Assembly (NCBI GenBank): GCA_046761005.1
Contig: JBHIFI010000040.1
Coordinates: 1-14,203 of the forward strand
Direction of reading: 5' to 3'
Length of the DNA stretch: 14,203 nucleotides
DNA from: JAGMCJ01 sp046761005
GTDB taxonomy: Archaea > Thermoplasmatota > Thermoplasmata > RBG-16-68-12 > JAGMCJ01
The notes below the pieces were generated by a model. The model did no database searches. It was not told where the DNA came from and saw nothing but the letters and a program-made list of their open reading frames with translations. The position numbers were made by a program, and so were the translations under genes. Positions 7,515 to 14,203 of this stretch are shown here, piece by piece; positions within the stretch are counted from its first letter, which is position 1; the number at the start of each line of letters is the position of its first letter.

Positions 7515-8182
7515 TCCACCACCTCCTCCATCTTGATGCTCTTTCGCGGCCCGCCCGAACCGGCGGAGGTCCAACTCCTTGGAGGTTGGTAGCTGTTCAT
7601 CCAATCCAGTCGTCCGCCTATCTTCAACCGGTCATAGATGATCTGCCAAGCACACTCAACCTCTTTGTCAATCTCGCACTTTCCATCTTGCGAGCCTCCG
7701 CAAGGACCGTTCATGAGCGACTTCGCGCATCTGGAAACAGGGCATATGCCTCCCGTGAGATGAAGAACGCAGTTCCCACAACCTCGGCAGTTTTCCAGCC
7801 ATATTCCATGCTGAACTGGATAGCCTATAAAGGTCGTATTGAGCGCTGGAAAAACGGACTTCTCGGGATACATCTCGGCGACAACCTGAACACCCACACC
7901 ACAGGCCATCGACATCACCGCATCAACGCCTTCGACCTTGCTCTTCAGCTCTTCGACCCATTCCTTCTCGCACTGCCTCTCAATGGTGTGCTCATCAATG
8001 TGAAGATTCCTTTCCTCCATCTTTGCATGAATCCTCAGTTGCCCCGCAAGTATTCCTACCTCTCTTTCTCCACCCGCGAGGCAGACCGTAACGCACGTTC
8101 CACAACCCAACAAGAGCACTCTTTCATATTGTGCGAGCATCTCCAGGATTTCATCCATTGGCTTTCTCTCACCCACTATCAA
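7511..8182 (-). CDS. metV: Methylenetetrahydrofolate reductase iron-sulfur subunit (MetV, zinc/Fe-S domain)
   Basis: This is the small partner of MetF in acetogen-type reductases. It binds Fe-S clusters and passes electrons to the MetF flavin. The 223 residues hold 13 cysteines in family-typical blocks: GCGTCVTVC (26-34), SMACGVGVQV (91-100), ENCRGCGNCV (130-139), GICPVSRCAKSLMNGPCGG (145-163) and GKCEIDKEVECAW (167-179). The TTG at 8182 overlaps the mvhD stop (TTGA) and follows AAGGTGA by a normal spacing. An in-frame ATG at 8158 after GGGTGAGAG is the alternative and would remove eight residues. It overlaps metF by 4 bp. Translational coupling along the operon suggests fixed stoichiometry. 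Confidence 0.92.
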   Translation of the reverse strand: MIVGERKPMDEILEMLAQYERVLLLGCGTCVTVCLAGGEREVGILAGQLRIHAKMEERNLHIDEHTIERQCEKEWVEELKSKVEGVDAVMSMACGVGVQVVAEMYPEKSVFPALNTTFIGYPVQHGIWLENCRGCGNCVLHLTGGICPVSRCAKSLMNGPCGGSQDGKCEIDKEVECAWQIIYDRLKIGGRLDWMNSYQPPRSWTSAGSGGPRKSIKMEEVVE

Positions 8183-8637
8183 CTTTTCACCTTCTTCATC
8201 AACGGACTGGGGCCTAGATTTCTTATCCTCTCAGTCATCTCCTCAACAATCTCAGCAAAGCGACTGGCCATGGCCGATGAAAGATTGAACATCTCCAGTC
8301 GGTCGCTCTCGAAGCCTATCTCCTCGAGCAATCGCTTGGTATGATTGACCTTTCTCATCGCACGGTAGTTACCTTCCATGAAATGGCAATCCCCCTCGAG
8401 ACAGCCCGCGACCATGACACCGTCTGCGCCGTCCTCCAATGCCTTGAGCAGATATGTAATCTCCACCTTCCCAGAACAGGGAAGCCTGATGACCTTGACA
8501 TTTGAGGGATACGAAAGCCTCATGCTGCCCGCCAGATCAGCAGCAGCGTAGGCACAGTAGTTGCAGCAGAAGGCAACTATCCTGGGCTCGAAGTCATCCT
8601 CTGCTCCCTCCATCCTCTCGATTCCTTTAGCTTCCAT
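8179..8637 (-). CDS. mvhD: MvhD/FlpD-family iron-sulfur electron-transfer subunit
   Basis: A 152-residue FlpD-domain protein, the [2Fe-2S] adaptor that delivers electrons to HdrA from hydrogenase or formate dehydrogenase in methanogens and sits between HdrA and MetFV in acetogens. Motifs are FCCNYCAYAAAD (23-34), LPCSGKVE (52-59) and GCLEGDCHF (78-86). Six cysteines at 24, 25, 28, 54, 79 and 84 match the family. GGAGGT at 8643-8648 lies 5 nt before the ATG at 8637, which overlaps the end of hdrA by 11 bp. The longer open frame to 8742 reads inside hdrA and lacks family similarity. No hydrogenase or formate dehydrogenase gene is adjacent, so its upstream electron donor is unknown. Confidence 0.93.
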   Translation of the reverse strand: MEAKGIERMEGAEDDFEPRIVAFCCNYCAYAAADLAGSMRLSYPSNVKVIRLPCSGKVEITYLLKALEDGADGVMVAGCLEGDCHFMEGNYRAMRKVNHTKRLLEEIGFESDRLEMFNLSSAMASRFAEIVEEMTERIRNLGPSPLMKKVKS

Positions 8638-11600
8638 GGGATACCTCCAGAAGGTACTCATCCACCATTGGGATGATTTGATCATCCTCGAAGTGCCTAA
8701 GTACGATAGCCTTGGCGGGACACTCCGTCGTGCAGATCCCACAGCCGCGGCACTTTACGATGTTGATCTCAGCCACATTATCTTCATTGATGGAAATCGC
8801 CCTGTATGGGCACATTCTGATACATGTGAGGCAGGCGGCGCAATCCTCGGGAGTCACATGAGCAACGATCCCGCCGACCTCAAGAAAATCCCTTGAAAGT
8901 ATAGTCATCGCCCTCGCAGCGGCCGCCGAGCCTTGCGAAATTGAATCGGAAACATCCTTGGGATACTGAGCTCCCCCTGCGATGTAGATACCTTCGTTGG
9001 ACGTGTCGACAGGAGCAAGCTTCACGTGTGCCTCCTGGAAAAATCCTTCGGAGGAGCAGGGAATTCTCAGCTTCTTGGCGAACTCTTCCGAGCCCTCGAC
9101 GGGCTTACCTCCCTCGGAGAGAACCAACAGATCCAGAGGAATGTCCAGCTCTGTTCCAAGCAACTGCTCCTTTACCTGCAATCTCAATCCATTCGTGTAT
9201 GAAATCTTGGGCATTTCCTCGAAAGAATACTGAATGAAATTCACACCAATGCTCTGAGCCTTCTTGTACAGGTCCTCGTACACTCCAACCGTTCTCAAGT
9301 TCTCATAAAGAACAAAGATGTTCGCATTTGGAAGATACTCCTTCAGCTCCTTGGCGGCTTTTGTCCCACTGATGCAACAGTAGCGGGAGCAGTAGTCGTT
9401 CTTTCCCCACCTCATGTCTGCGCAGAGCAGAATGGCAGCGTTCTCAATCTTTCCCACATAGGCTTCGATATCTCCACCACTCGGCCCTTCATCATGCATG
9501 AGCCTCTCAAGCTGGGATGTCGTGACTATGCCCTTATGAGATCCGTATCCGTGAGCGAGAAGCTCTTCATGATCTCCCGCCTCGAATCCAGTGGCGACGA
9601 TCACGGATCCGCAACTGACTCTATCCGTCCTAGTAGAAAGGTCAATCGCTCCGATCGGACAGGCTTTTACGCACTCCCCGCACAGAGTACAGGATTCAGG
9701 ATCGATGTAGTACTTCCGTGGATAGGTATTCTGCTCGAATATCGCTTTTCTCTTTGACAGTCCCTCATTGAAATCATCATCTATGACAACAGGACAGACA
9801 TCAACACACTTACCGCAGCAATCACACTTGTCTGTCACATACTCATTGGATTCGATGGCAACCTCGAAGTTGCCAACAAAGCCCTCCACCTCCGTAACCT
9901 CGGAGGCCAGGTATAAGCGAACCTTCCCTGTCTCCATTATGGACTCTATGAGCGGGCTTAGAAGATTCGAAGCGTTGGTCTCCTCTGGATACACTTTGCC
10001 AAGCTTGGCCGCTCGCCCGCCGAGATAGGGCTTCTTTTCCACGAGATGAACCTCGAATCCATTCCTTGCGAGATCCCTCGATGCTGTCAATCCGGACACA
10101 CCACCCCCAGCGACGCAGGCGACTGGAGAGACTCCGACCGTCGATCTAGCTAGCGGGTCGAGATTGGCAACCCTGGCGACAGACATCCTCACAAGGTCCT
10201 TCGACTTCTGCAAAGCCTCCTCCTTGTCAGAGTGCACCCAAGAACAGTGATTTCGGATATTGGCCATGTCAAATAGAAATGGATTCAAACCAGCAGACTG
10301 AAGTGCGTCCTGAAAGGTGGGCTCATGCGTTCTTGGAGAGCACGCGGCAACAACGACTCGAGTGAGCCTCTCACGCTTGATGGCTTCCACGATCTTCCTC
10401 TGACCTTCCTCGGAGCAGGAAAAGATGTTGTCTTCCGCGTAAACGACATCCGGAAGGCTTTTCGCATACTCGGTGAGATTCTCGATGTCCACGACAGAGG
10501 CGATGTTCTTTCCACAATGACAGATGAAGACGCCTATCCTCTTCTCCTCTGTCTCGAGCTCCGGATATCCTCCTGGTGGTGGGAACGTACGTTCGCCCAA
10601 AATATCCGACGTCGCGCGGGATGCGACACCTATGCCGTGGCAGGTAGTGTCTGTTATATCGAGCGGGCGGGAGGCCATTCCACAGACAAATATGCCCTGA
10701 TTAGACGTATCTAGGGGGCCGAAGCTGAAGCCAGCCTTTTCAAAGAAGCCATAGTTGTTGAGCTCAACTCCCAGCTTCTCTGCCAACTCCCTGGTTCCCT
10801 CGGAAGGCACAATGGCGACATTGAGGACGACCATATCCACGGTCAAATCGTCAATGCCCTCCCCCTGCGTGTCCTCGTAGCGAAGCGTGAGTGTCTTGTC
10901 CCCGTTCTCAAAAATCTCCGCTGGACGGGCTCTTACGAAGTTGGCAATCTTGTCCTCGTATCTAATTTTCCTGTAGAACTCGTCGTAACCTTTTCCGGGA
11001 GACCGTATATCCATATAGAATATGGTTATCTCCACATCTGGATCATGTTCTTTGACGAGGAGAGCTTCCTTCAGGCCATACATGCAGCATATTCGGGAAC
11101 AGTAATCGTGCCCCACCCTCTCATCCCTAGAGCCGACGCAGTTAATGAAGGCGATTTTCTTTGGATGCCTGCCGTCCTTGATGAGAACCTCTCCCATCGT
11201 CGGGCCTGAAGCGGATAGAAGCCTCTCTAACTCTAGGGAGGTGATAACATTCTCATACTCGCCATAGCCGTACTCTTTTCTGTCAATAGGCTCATAGGGC
11301 TGCCCACCAGTGGCGATCACTATTGAGCCGAAGTCCCTCTCGATAATCTCTTCCTTTTGATCGAAGTCTATGGCTCCAGCTTCGCAGAACTTCTCGCATG
11401 CTCTGCACTTTCCCGTTCTGAAGTAGATGCAGTTCTCATAGTCAATCCGCGGAGCCTGAGGAATCGACTGAGGAAAGAGAAAATAAATGGCCTTCCTTTC
11501 GTCAATTCCCTCGTTGAACTCGTTTGGCACCTTCTCTGGGCATTTCTCCTGGCACGTCCCGCAGCCCGTGCACTTCTCCAGGAAGACGTATCGGGGATGC

Positions 11601-11884
11601 TGCTTGATTTTGACCCTGAAGCCGCCATTCTCTCGAGAGACAGTGTCCACTTCAGAAAGCGTCATTATCTCGATGTTGGGATGCCTAGCGCAATCAACCA
11701 TGAAAGGGGATAGAATGCACATCGCACAGTCCAGCGTTGGAAAGGTCTTGTCCAGTTTGGGCATGATTCCCCCAATACTTGGCTCCCGCTCGACCATGGT
11801 GACCTCTACTCCCTGATCGGCTAGGTTGAGAGCAGCCTGCATTCCTGATATCCCTCCACCGATAACAAGTACTGAGCGATTCAT
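8627..11884 (-). CDS. hdrA: Tandem HdrA fusion (two heterodisulfide reductase subunit A modules in one chain)
   Basis: A 1085-residue flavo-iron-sulfur protein, against about 650 residues for usual HdrA. Module 1 (1-430) begins at once with the FAD motif VIGGGISGMQAA (7-18). It has DCAMCILSP (52-60), ferredoxin cysteines CTGCGTCQEKCP (105-116), a second cluster CX7CX2CX3C (152-167) and YCSRICCMYG (261-270). Residues 449-580 are the domain that normally opens HdrA (RIGVFICHCGKNIA). Module 2 has its own FAD motif VAGGGVSGLTA (591-601), CDCCGKCVDVCP (687-698), CTLCGECVKACP (732-743) and YCSRYCC (831-837). The C-terminus adds CAACLTCIRMCP (1015-1026) and CRGCGICTTECP (1045-1056). The ATG at 11884 follows AAGGAGCT by 6 nt. 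In the operon it would link MvhD to MetFV. Flavin-based electron bifurcation is possible but inferred. Confidence 0.93.
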   Translation of the reverse strand: MNRSVLVIGGGISGMQAALNLADQGVEVTMVEREPSIGGIMPKLDKTFPTLDCAMCILSPFMVDCARHPNIEIMTLSEVDTVSRENGGFRVKIKQHPRYVFLEKCTGCGTCQEKCPEKVPNEFNEGIDERKAIYFLFPQSIPQAPRIDYENCIYFRTGKCRACEKFCEAGAIDFDQKEEIIERDFGSIVIATGGQPYEPIDRKEYGYGEYENVITSLELERLLSASGPTMGEVLIKDGRHPKKIAFINCVGSRDERVGHDYCSRICCMYGLKEALLVKEHDPDVEITIFYMDIRSPGKGYDEFYRKIRYEDKIANFVRARPAEIFENGDKTLTLRYEDTQGEGIDDLTVDMVVLNVAIVPSEGTRELAEKLGVELNNYGFFEKAGFSFGPLDTSNQGIFVCGMASRPLDITDTTCHGIGVASRATSDILGERTFPPPGGYPELETEEKRIGVFICHCGKNIASVVDIENLTEYAKSLPDVVYAEDNIFSCSEEGQRKIVEAIKRERLTRVVVAACSPRTHEPTFQDALQSAGLNPFLFDMANIRNHCSWVHSDKEEALQKSKDLVRMSVARVANLDPLARSTVGVSPVACVAGGGVSGLTASRDLARNGFEVHLVEKKPYLGGRAAKLGKVYPEETNASNLLSPLIESIMETGKVRLYLASEVTEVEGFVGNFEVAIESNEYVTDKCDCCGKCVDVCPVVIDDDFNEGLSKRKAIFEQNTYPRKYYIDPESCTLCGECVKACPIGAIDLSTRTDRVSCGSVIVATGFEAGDHEELLAHGYGSHKGIVTTSQLERLMHDEGPSGGDIEAYVGKIENAAILLCADMRWGKNDYCSRYCCISGTKAAKELKEYLPNANIFVLYENLRTVGVYEDLYKKAQSIGVNFIQYSFEEMPKISYTNGLRLQVKEQLLGTELDIPLDLLVLSEGGKPVEGSEEFAKKLRIPCSSEGFFQEAHVKLAPVDTSNEGIYIAGGAQYPKDVSDSISQGSAAAARAMTILSRDFLEVGGIVAHVTPEDCAACLTCIRMCPYRAISINEDNVAEINIVKCRGCGICTTECPAKAIVLRHFEDDQIIPMVDEYLLEVSHGS

Positions 11885-11985
11885 GCAACCAGCTCCTTCA
11901 TCCGCCTCAGTGTTCGCTTGTCTTTCAGAATTTCTTTGAGGACATCCCTCGTTCTTAATGAAGTCCATATATCGAGAATAGCCAT
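11881..11985 (-). CDS. Possible 34-residue upstream ORF overlapping the hdrA start
   Basis: An ATG at 11985 opens a 34-codon frame ending with a TGA that overlaps the hdrA ATG as ATGA. The predicted peptide is basic and helix-prone (LRTRDVLKEILKDKRTLRR), with no cysteine. A TATA-like box at 12019-12029 would start transcription about 14 nt before this ATG, so it would be the first frame a ribosome meets. A purine-rich GAGGA lies only 3 nt upstream, which is weak. It could be a leader peptide, a small structural subunit or chance. I recognise no family. Confidence 0.35.
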   Translation of the reverse strand: MAILDIWTSLRTRDVLKEILKDKRTLRRMKELVA

Positions 11986-12018
11986 AAATCCTCTTCCGGT
12001 TCGAAGAATACTGGACGC

Positions 12019-12029
12019 TATAATAAAAC
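12019..12029 (-). promoter_or_regulatory. Putative TATA box for the hdrA-mvhD-metV-metF operon
   Basis: The minus strand reads GTTTTATTATA, a good archaeal TATA match, in the 237-bp gap between hdrA and the divergent FAD-dehydrogenase gene. It lies about 135 nt before the hdrA ATG and about 34-44 nt before the small upstream ORF. If it is used, hdrA has a leader of roughly 115 nt that contains that ORF. Confidence 0.45.
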
Positions 12030-12072
12030 TTTGTTTGAGGCTTGTTCCCCGCCAATGGAAAGAGAACGGTAG

Positions 12073-12081
12073 TTTTTTAAC
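12073..12081 (+). promoter_or_regulatory. Putative TATA box for the FAD-dehydrogenase / DUF3786 pair
   Basis: TTTTTTAAC sits about 41-49 nt before the ATG at 12122. That would put transcription start near 12102 and leave a leader of about 20 nt with AGAGGA at 12109-12114, 7 nt before the ATG. It was recognised by eye. Confidence 0.4.
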
Positions 12082-12121
12082 GGAGCGTGTCTTCATTTTC
12101 AAGTCCGTAGAGGAAAACTGC

Positions 12122-13504
12122 ATGGAAAAGATGTGGGATGTTATCATAGTAGGTTCAGGTCCTGCGGGGATGTTCACCGCAGATGTGCTCGCCGATGGAA
12201 AGAGATCGATTCTAATCATAGACATGGGGAAGGATGTCAAGAAAAGAAGGTGCCCTCTGGAATATGATTGGGGATGCGAGAAGTGCAAGCCCTGCGATAT
12301 CATGTGCGGTGTTGGTGGCGCGGGAACTTTCTCAGGCGGGAGACTAAACCTCAGACCTGACATAGGCGGGGATCTCACGAAATACGTTGGAAGTGAAGAA
12401 GAAGCCTGGAATCTTGTGGACCATGTTGACAAGGTTTTTCTGAAATACGGAGGGCCGAAGAAGCTCTACAAACCCAAGAGGAGTGAGCTCGAGAAGTTGA
12501 GCCATCGGGCAGCTTCTGCAGGAGTAAAGTTCATCGACATACCCCAAAGGCATATCGGCTCTGACAACGCGCTAAGAGTGGTGGAATCCTTCGCAAAGGA
12601 TCTGAGAAGTCGAGGTGTCGAATTCCTCCTGAAGACGAGGGTCACAGACCTGATTCTAGAGAAAGGAGTCTGCAGGGGCGTCCAGGTTTCTAAGAAGAAA
12701 ATACGAAGCAAGACGGTTATACTCTCTCCGGGTCGGGTGGGCGCGCCTTGGATTGAGAACCTCGTCGCCAAGAAAAGAATCAAGGGACGCTTCGGACCCA
12801 TTGACGTTGGGGTGCGAGTAGAGGTTCCAGCAATAATAATGGATCCCGTTACAAGAGTGAACATGGACCCGAAGTTTCACATACACACGAAAAGTTATGA
12901 TGACTTTGTCAGAACCTTTTGCACAAACGCCAGAGGATATGTGGTGAGGGAGAGATACGATGGGTTCATAGGGGTAAACGGCCATTCCATGGTTGAGAAG
13001 CATTCAAGAAACACCAATTTTGCTATTCTCGTAAGGGTGGAGCTTACCGAGCCTGTGGAAAATACGACGATATATGGCAGGTCCGTTGCCGAGCTTGCCA
13101 CAACTATTGGAGGCGGCAAGCCTATAATCCAGAGGATGGGAGACCTCAGAAGAGGAAGAAGATCCAATTGGGACCGCCTCAGGTCGAATCTCGTTGTGGC
13201 CACACTTAGAGATGTCACTCCTGGGGACATATCCATGGCCCTCCCAGGTCGCATAGTAACGGATATAATCGAGGCCCTGGAAAAGCTCAACGAGATAATC
13301 CCTGGTGTTGCAGCGGATTCCACTCTGATATATGCACCCGAGATCAAGTTCTATGCGATGGAAGTCGAAGTAGATGAAAAAATGCAAACCAGCGTAGGGA
13401 ACCTTTTTGCAGCAGGAGATGGCGTAGGCCTCTCAGGAGACATAGTGAACGCAGCCGCTACCGGAGTACTTGCGGGGAGGGGATTGGCGGAGGCTCTGGG
13501 CTGA
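12122..13504 (+). CDS. FAD-dependent dehydrogenase of the COG2509 type with an N-terminal cysteine cluster
   Basis: A 460-residue cytoplasmic flavoprotein of uncharacterised specificity. The Rossmann FAD motif VIIVGSGPAGM is at 7-17. A cysteine-rich loop follows: Cys44, then CEKCKPCDIMC at 52-62, leading into GVGGAGTFSGGRLN (63-76), the hallmark of this family. The LPGRIV segment lies in the C-terminal third. AAGDGVGLSGDIVNAAATG near 430-448 closes the FAD site. The cysteines could hold an Fe-S cluster (inference). The ATG at 12122 has AGAGGA 7 nt upstream; a second ATG at 12131 would remove three residues. The longer open frame from 11918 reads through the promoter region and is not believed. 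It overlaps the DUF3786 gene by one base (TGATG) and is divergent from the hdrA operon. The substrate is unknown. Confidence 0.88.
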   Translation: MEKMWDVIIVGSGPAGMFTADVLADGKRSILIIDMGKDVKKRRCPLEYDWGCEKCKPCDIMCGVGGAGTFSGGRLNLRPDIGGDLTKYVGSEEEAWNLVDHVDKVFLKYGGPKKLYKPKRSELEKLSHRAASAGVKFIDIPQRHIGSDNALRVVESFAKDLRSRGVEFLLKTRVTDLILEKGVCRGVQVSKKKIRSKTVILSPGRVGAPWIENLVAKKRIKGRFGPIDVGVRVEVPAIIMDPVTRVNMDPKFHIHTKSYDDFVRTFCTNARGYVVRERYDGFIGVNGHSMVEKHSRNTNFAILVRVELTEPVENTTIYGRSVAELATTIGGGKPIIQRMGDLRRGRRSNWDRLRSNLVVATLRDVTPGDISMALPGRIVTDIIEALEKLNEIIPGVAADSTLIYAPEIKFYAMEVEVDEKMQTSVGNLFAAGDGVGLSGDIVNAAATGVLAGRGLAEALG

Positions 13505-14127
13505 TGCCCGACCTCCATGAGAGAAAGAAGCCTAGCTCCTTGGACGGAGTGAGAAGAGCCGCATGGGAGGAGCTTGAATCAAAGAACCCAGAGACTTTGG
13601 CGAAGTGCTCGCTAGGAAAGCTGAAGGATGGACTTCTTGAGATCCCATTCCTGGGCCAGCGATATCTCCTGGACTTTGACGAGAGGGTGGTGAAAAACGA
13701 AGACGGTTCCCCCACAAATCGATTCTTCGCGACACTAATTCTCCACTACGTTGTGGGCGCGAATGAGTTTGGTCCCACTGGTGAGTTGGTTTCGTTCAGG
13801 GACTTCTGGGGCGGCGATACCTACTATGGCGCATTCGTGAGCAGGGCGATACAGCCCATCAAAGATGCGTTCGTTGAATCCCCGGAAGGCCTTGAGACGC
13901 GAGCGGAGAAGTTGGGAGGAAAAAGCGTAGACCACGGTGACATCTCCGTCGAGATTCCTGTGTTCCCGAAGGTCCCACTCACAATAATCCTCTGGAAGGG
14001 GGATGAGGAGATTCCAGGCTCTGCAAACATACTGTTCGACCGCCTGGCGGGCCGCATCCTGCACACTGAAGACCTGGCGGCAATAGGAGAGCTGGTCGCC
14101 AAGATGCTCATCGGTCAGGAGCAATAG
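13504..14127 (+). CDS. DUF3786 domain protein
   Basis: A 207-residue soluble protein with no signal peptide, no membrane segment and a single cysteine (Cys35). It matches the DUF3786 pattern along its length: an N-terminal RRAAWEELESKNPE helix (17-30), IPFLGQRYLLDF (47-58), LHYVVGANEF (80-89), VSFRDFWGGDTYYGAFVSRA (96-115), and near the C-terminus ILWKGDEEIPGSANILFD followed by HTEDLAAIGE. The family has no function that I can state. It begins in the stop codon of the preceding flavoprotein gene (TGATG), so the two are translationally coupled and likely act together. Such proteins are mostly seen in strict anaerobes (family recollection), which fits the context. Confidence 0.82.
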   Translation: MPDLHERKKPSSLDGVRRAAWEELESKNPETLAKCSLGKLKDGLLEIPFLGQRYLLDFDERVVKNEDGSPTNRFFATLILHYVVGANEFGPTGELVSFRDFWGGDTYYGAFVSRAIQPIKDAFVESPEGLETRAEKLGGKSVDHGDISVEIPVFPKVPLTIILWKGDEEIPGSANILFDRLAGRILHTEDLAAIGELVAKMLIGQEQ

Positions 14128-14164
14128 ACTCGTGCTTTTCACACTTGAAATGATGGCTGAGGGA

Positions 14165-14176
14165 ACCTTTATCAAC
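14165..14176 (+). promoter_or_regulatory. Possible TATA box for a gene beyond the right edge
   Basis: ACCTTTATCAAC lies 38 bases downstream of the DUF3786 stop and near the window end. It resembles an archaeal TATA box but no start codon can be tied to it within the remaining bases. The rest of 14128-14203 shows no gene. Confidence 0.2.
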
Positions 14177-14203
14177 AGGCAATCGATTTGCGTTGCGGAG
14201 TGG

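Noticed and set aside
7586..8344. Open plus-strand frame of 252 codons antisense to metV and mvhD
   Set aside because: Both minus-strand genes have clear family motifs across the same bases. The antisense translation has no recognisable domain and no ribosome site, so it is a shadow.
11881..12432. Long minus-strand frame of 183 codons reaching across the divergent gap into the FAD-dehydrogenase gene
   Set aside because: Its upstream part is antisense to conserved FAD-dehydrogenase motifs. Only the last 34 codons, which begin after a TATA box, are kept as a possible small ORF.
1..14203. CRISPR array, tRNA/rRNA, insertion sequence or prophage features
   Set aside because: No regularly spaced repeats, tRNA-like cloverleaf, transposase motifs or integrase motifs were seen on reading both strands. 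Gene density and composition look uniform.

Overview
The window looks like roughly 50% GC archaeal chromosome, most plausibly from an anaerobic euryarchaeote of the Thermoplasmata type. Three things suggest this. A/T-rich TATA-like boxes sit about 25-40 nt upstream of short leaders. AGA and AGG arginine codons are frequent. A large secreted, sequon-rich, Ig-domain surface protein ends in one membrane helix and a short acidic tail, as archaeal envelope proteins do. The lineage is inferred, because there is no rRNA or other phylogenetic marker here.

Layout. (1) Positions 1-193 hold no gene I recognise, only an open reading stretch running off the left edge. (2) Positions 194-3056, minus strand: purH then folC, a two-gene folate and purine unit. 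(3) Positions 3178-5709, minus strand: an 843-residue cell-surface protein. (4) Positions 5821-6597, plus strand: a methyltetrahydrofolate:corrinoid methyltransferase (AcsE type), divergent from the surface protein. (5) Positions 6594-11884, minus strand: a tightly overlapping operon in the order tandem-HdrA fusion, MvhD/FlpD, MetV, MetF. Its last stop codon overlaps the methyltransferase stop tail to tail in a CTAG. A possible 34-residue ORF (11881-11985) precedes hdrA and overlaps its start. (6) Positions 12122-14127, plus strand: a divergent pair, a COG2509-type FAD-dependent dehydrogenase with a cysteine cluster and a DUF3786 protein, joined by a TGATG overlap.

How the genes fit together. 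MetF with MetV reduces methylene-THF to methyl-THF. HdrA and MvhD would carry or bifurcate electrons for that step. AcsE moves the methyl group from THF to a corrinoid protein, normally the CFeSP of CODH/acetyl-CoA synthase. FolC makes polyglutamylated folate and PurH consumes 10-formyl-THF. The window therefore reads as a bacterial-type, folate-based C1 (Wood-Ljungdahl methyl-branch) module in what looks like an archaeal genome. The most unusual element is the MetFV-MvhD operon built around a double HdrA with no HdrB, HdrC, hydrogenase or NAD(P)H/F420 module beside it.
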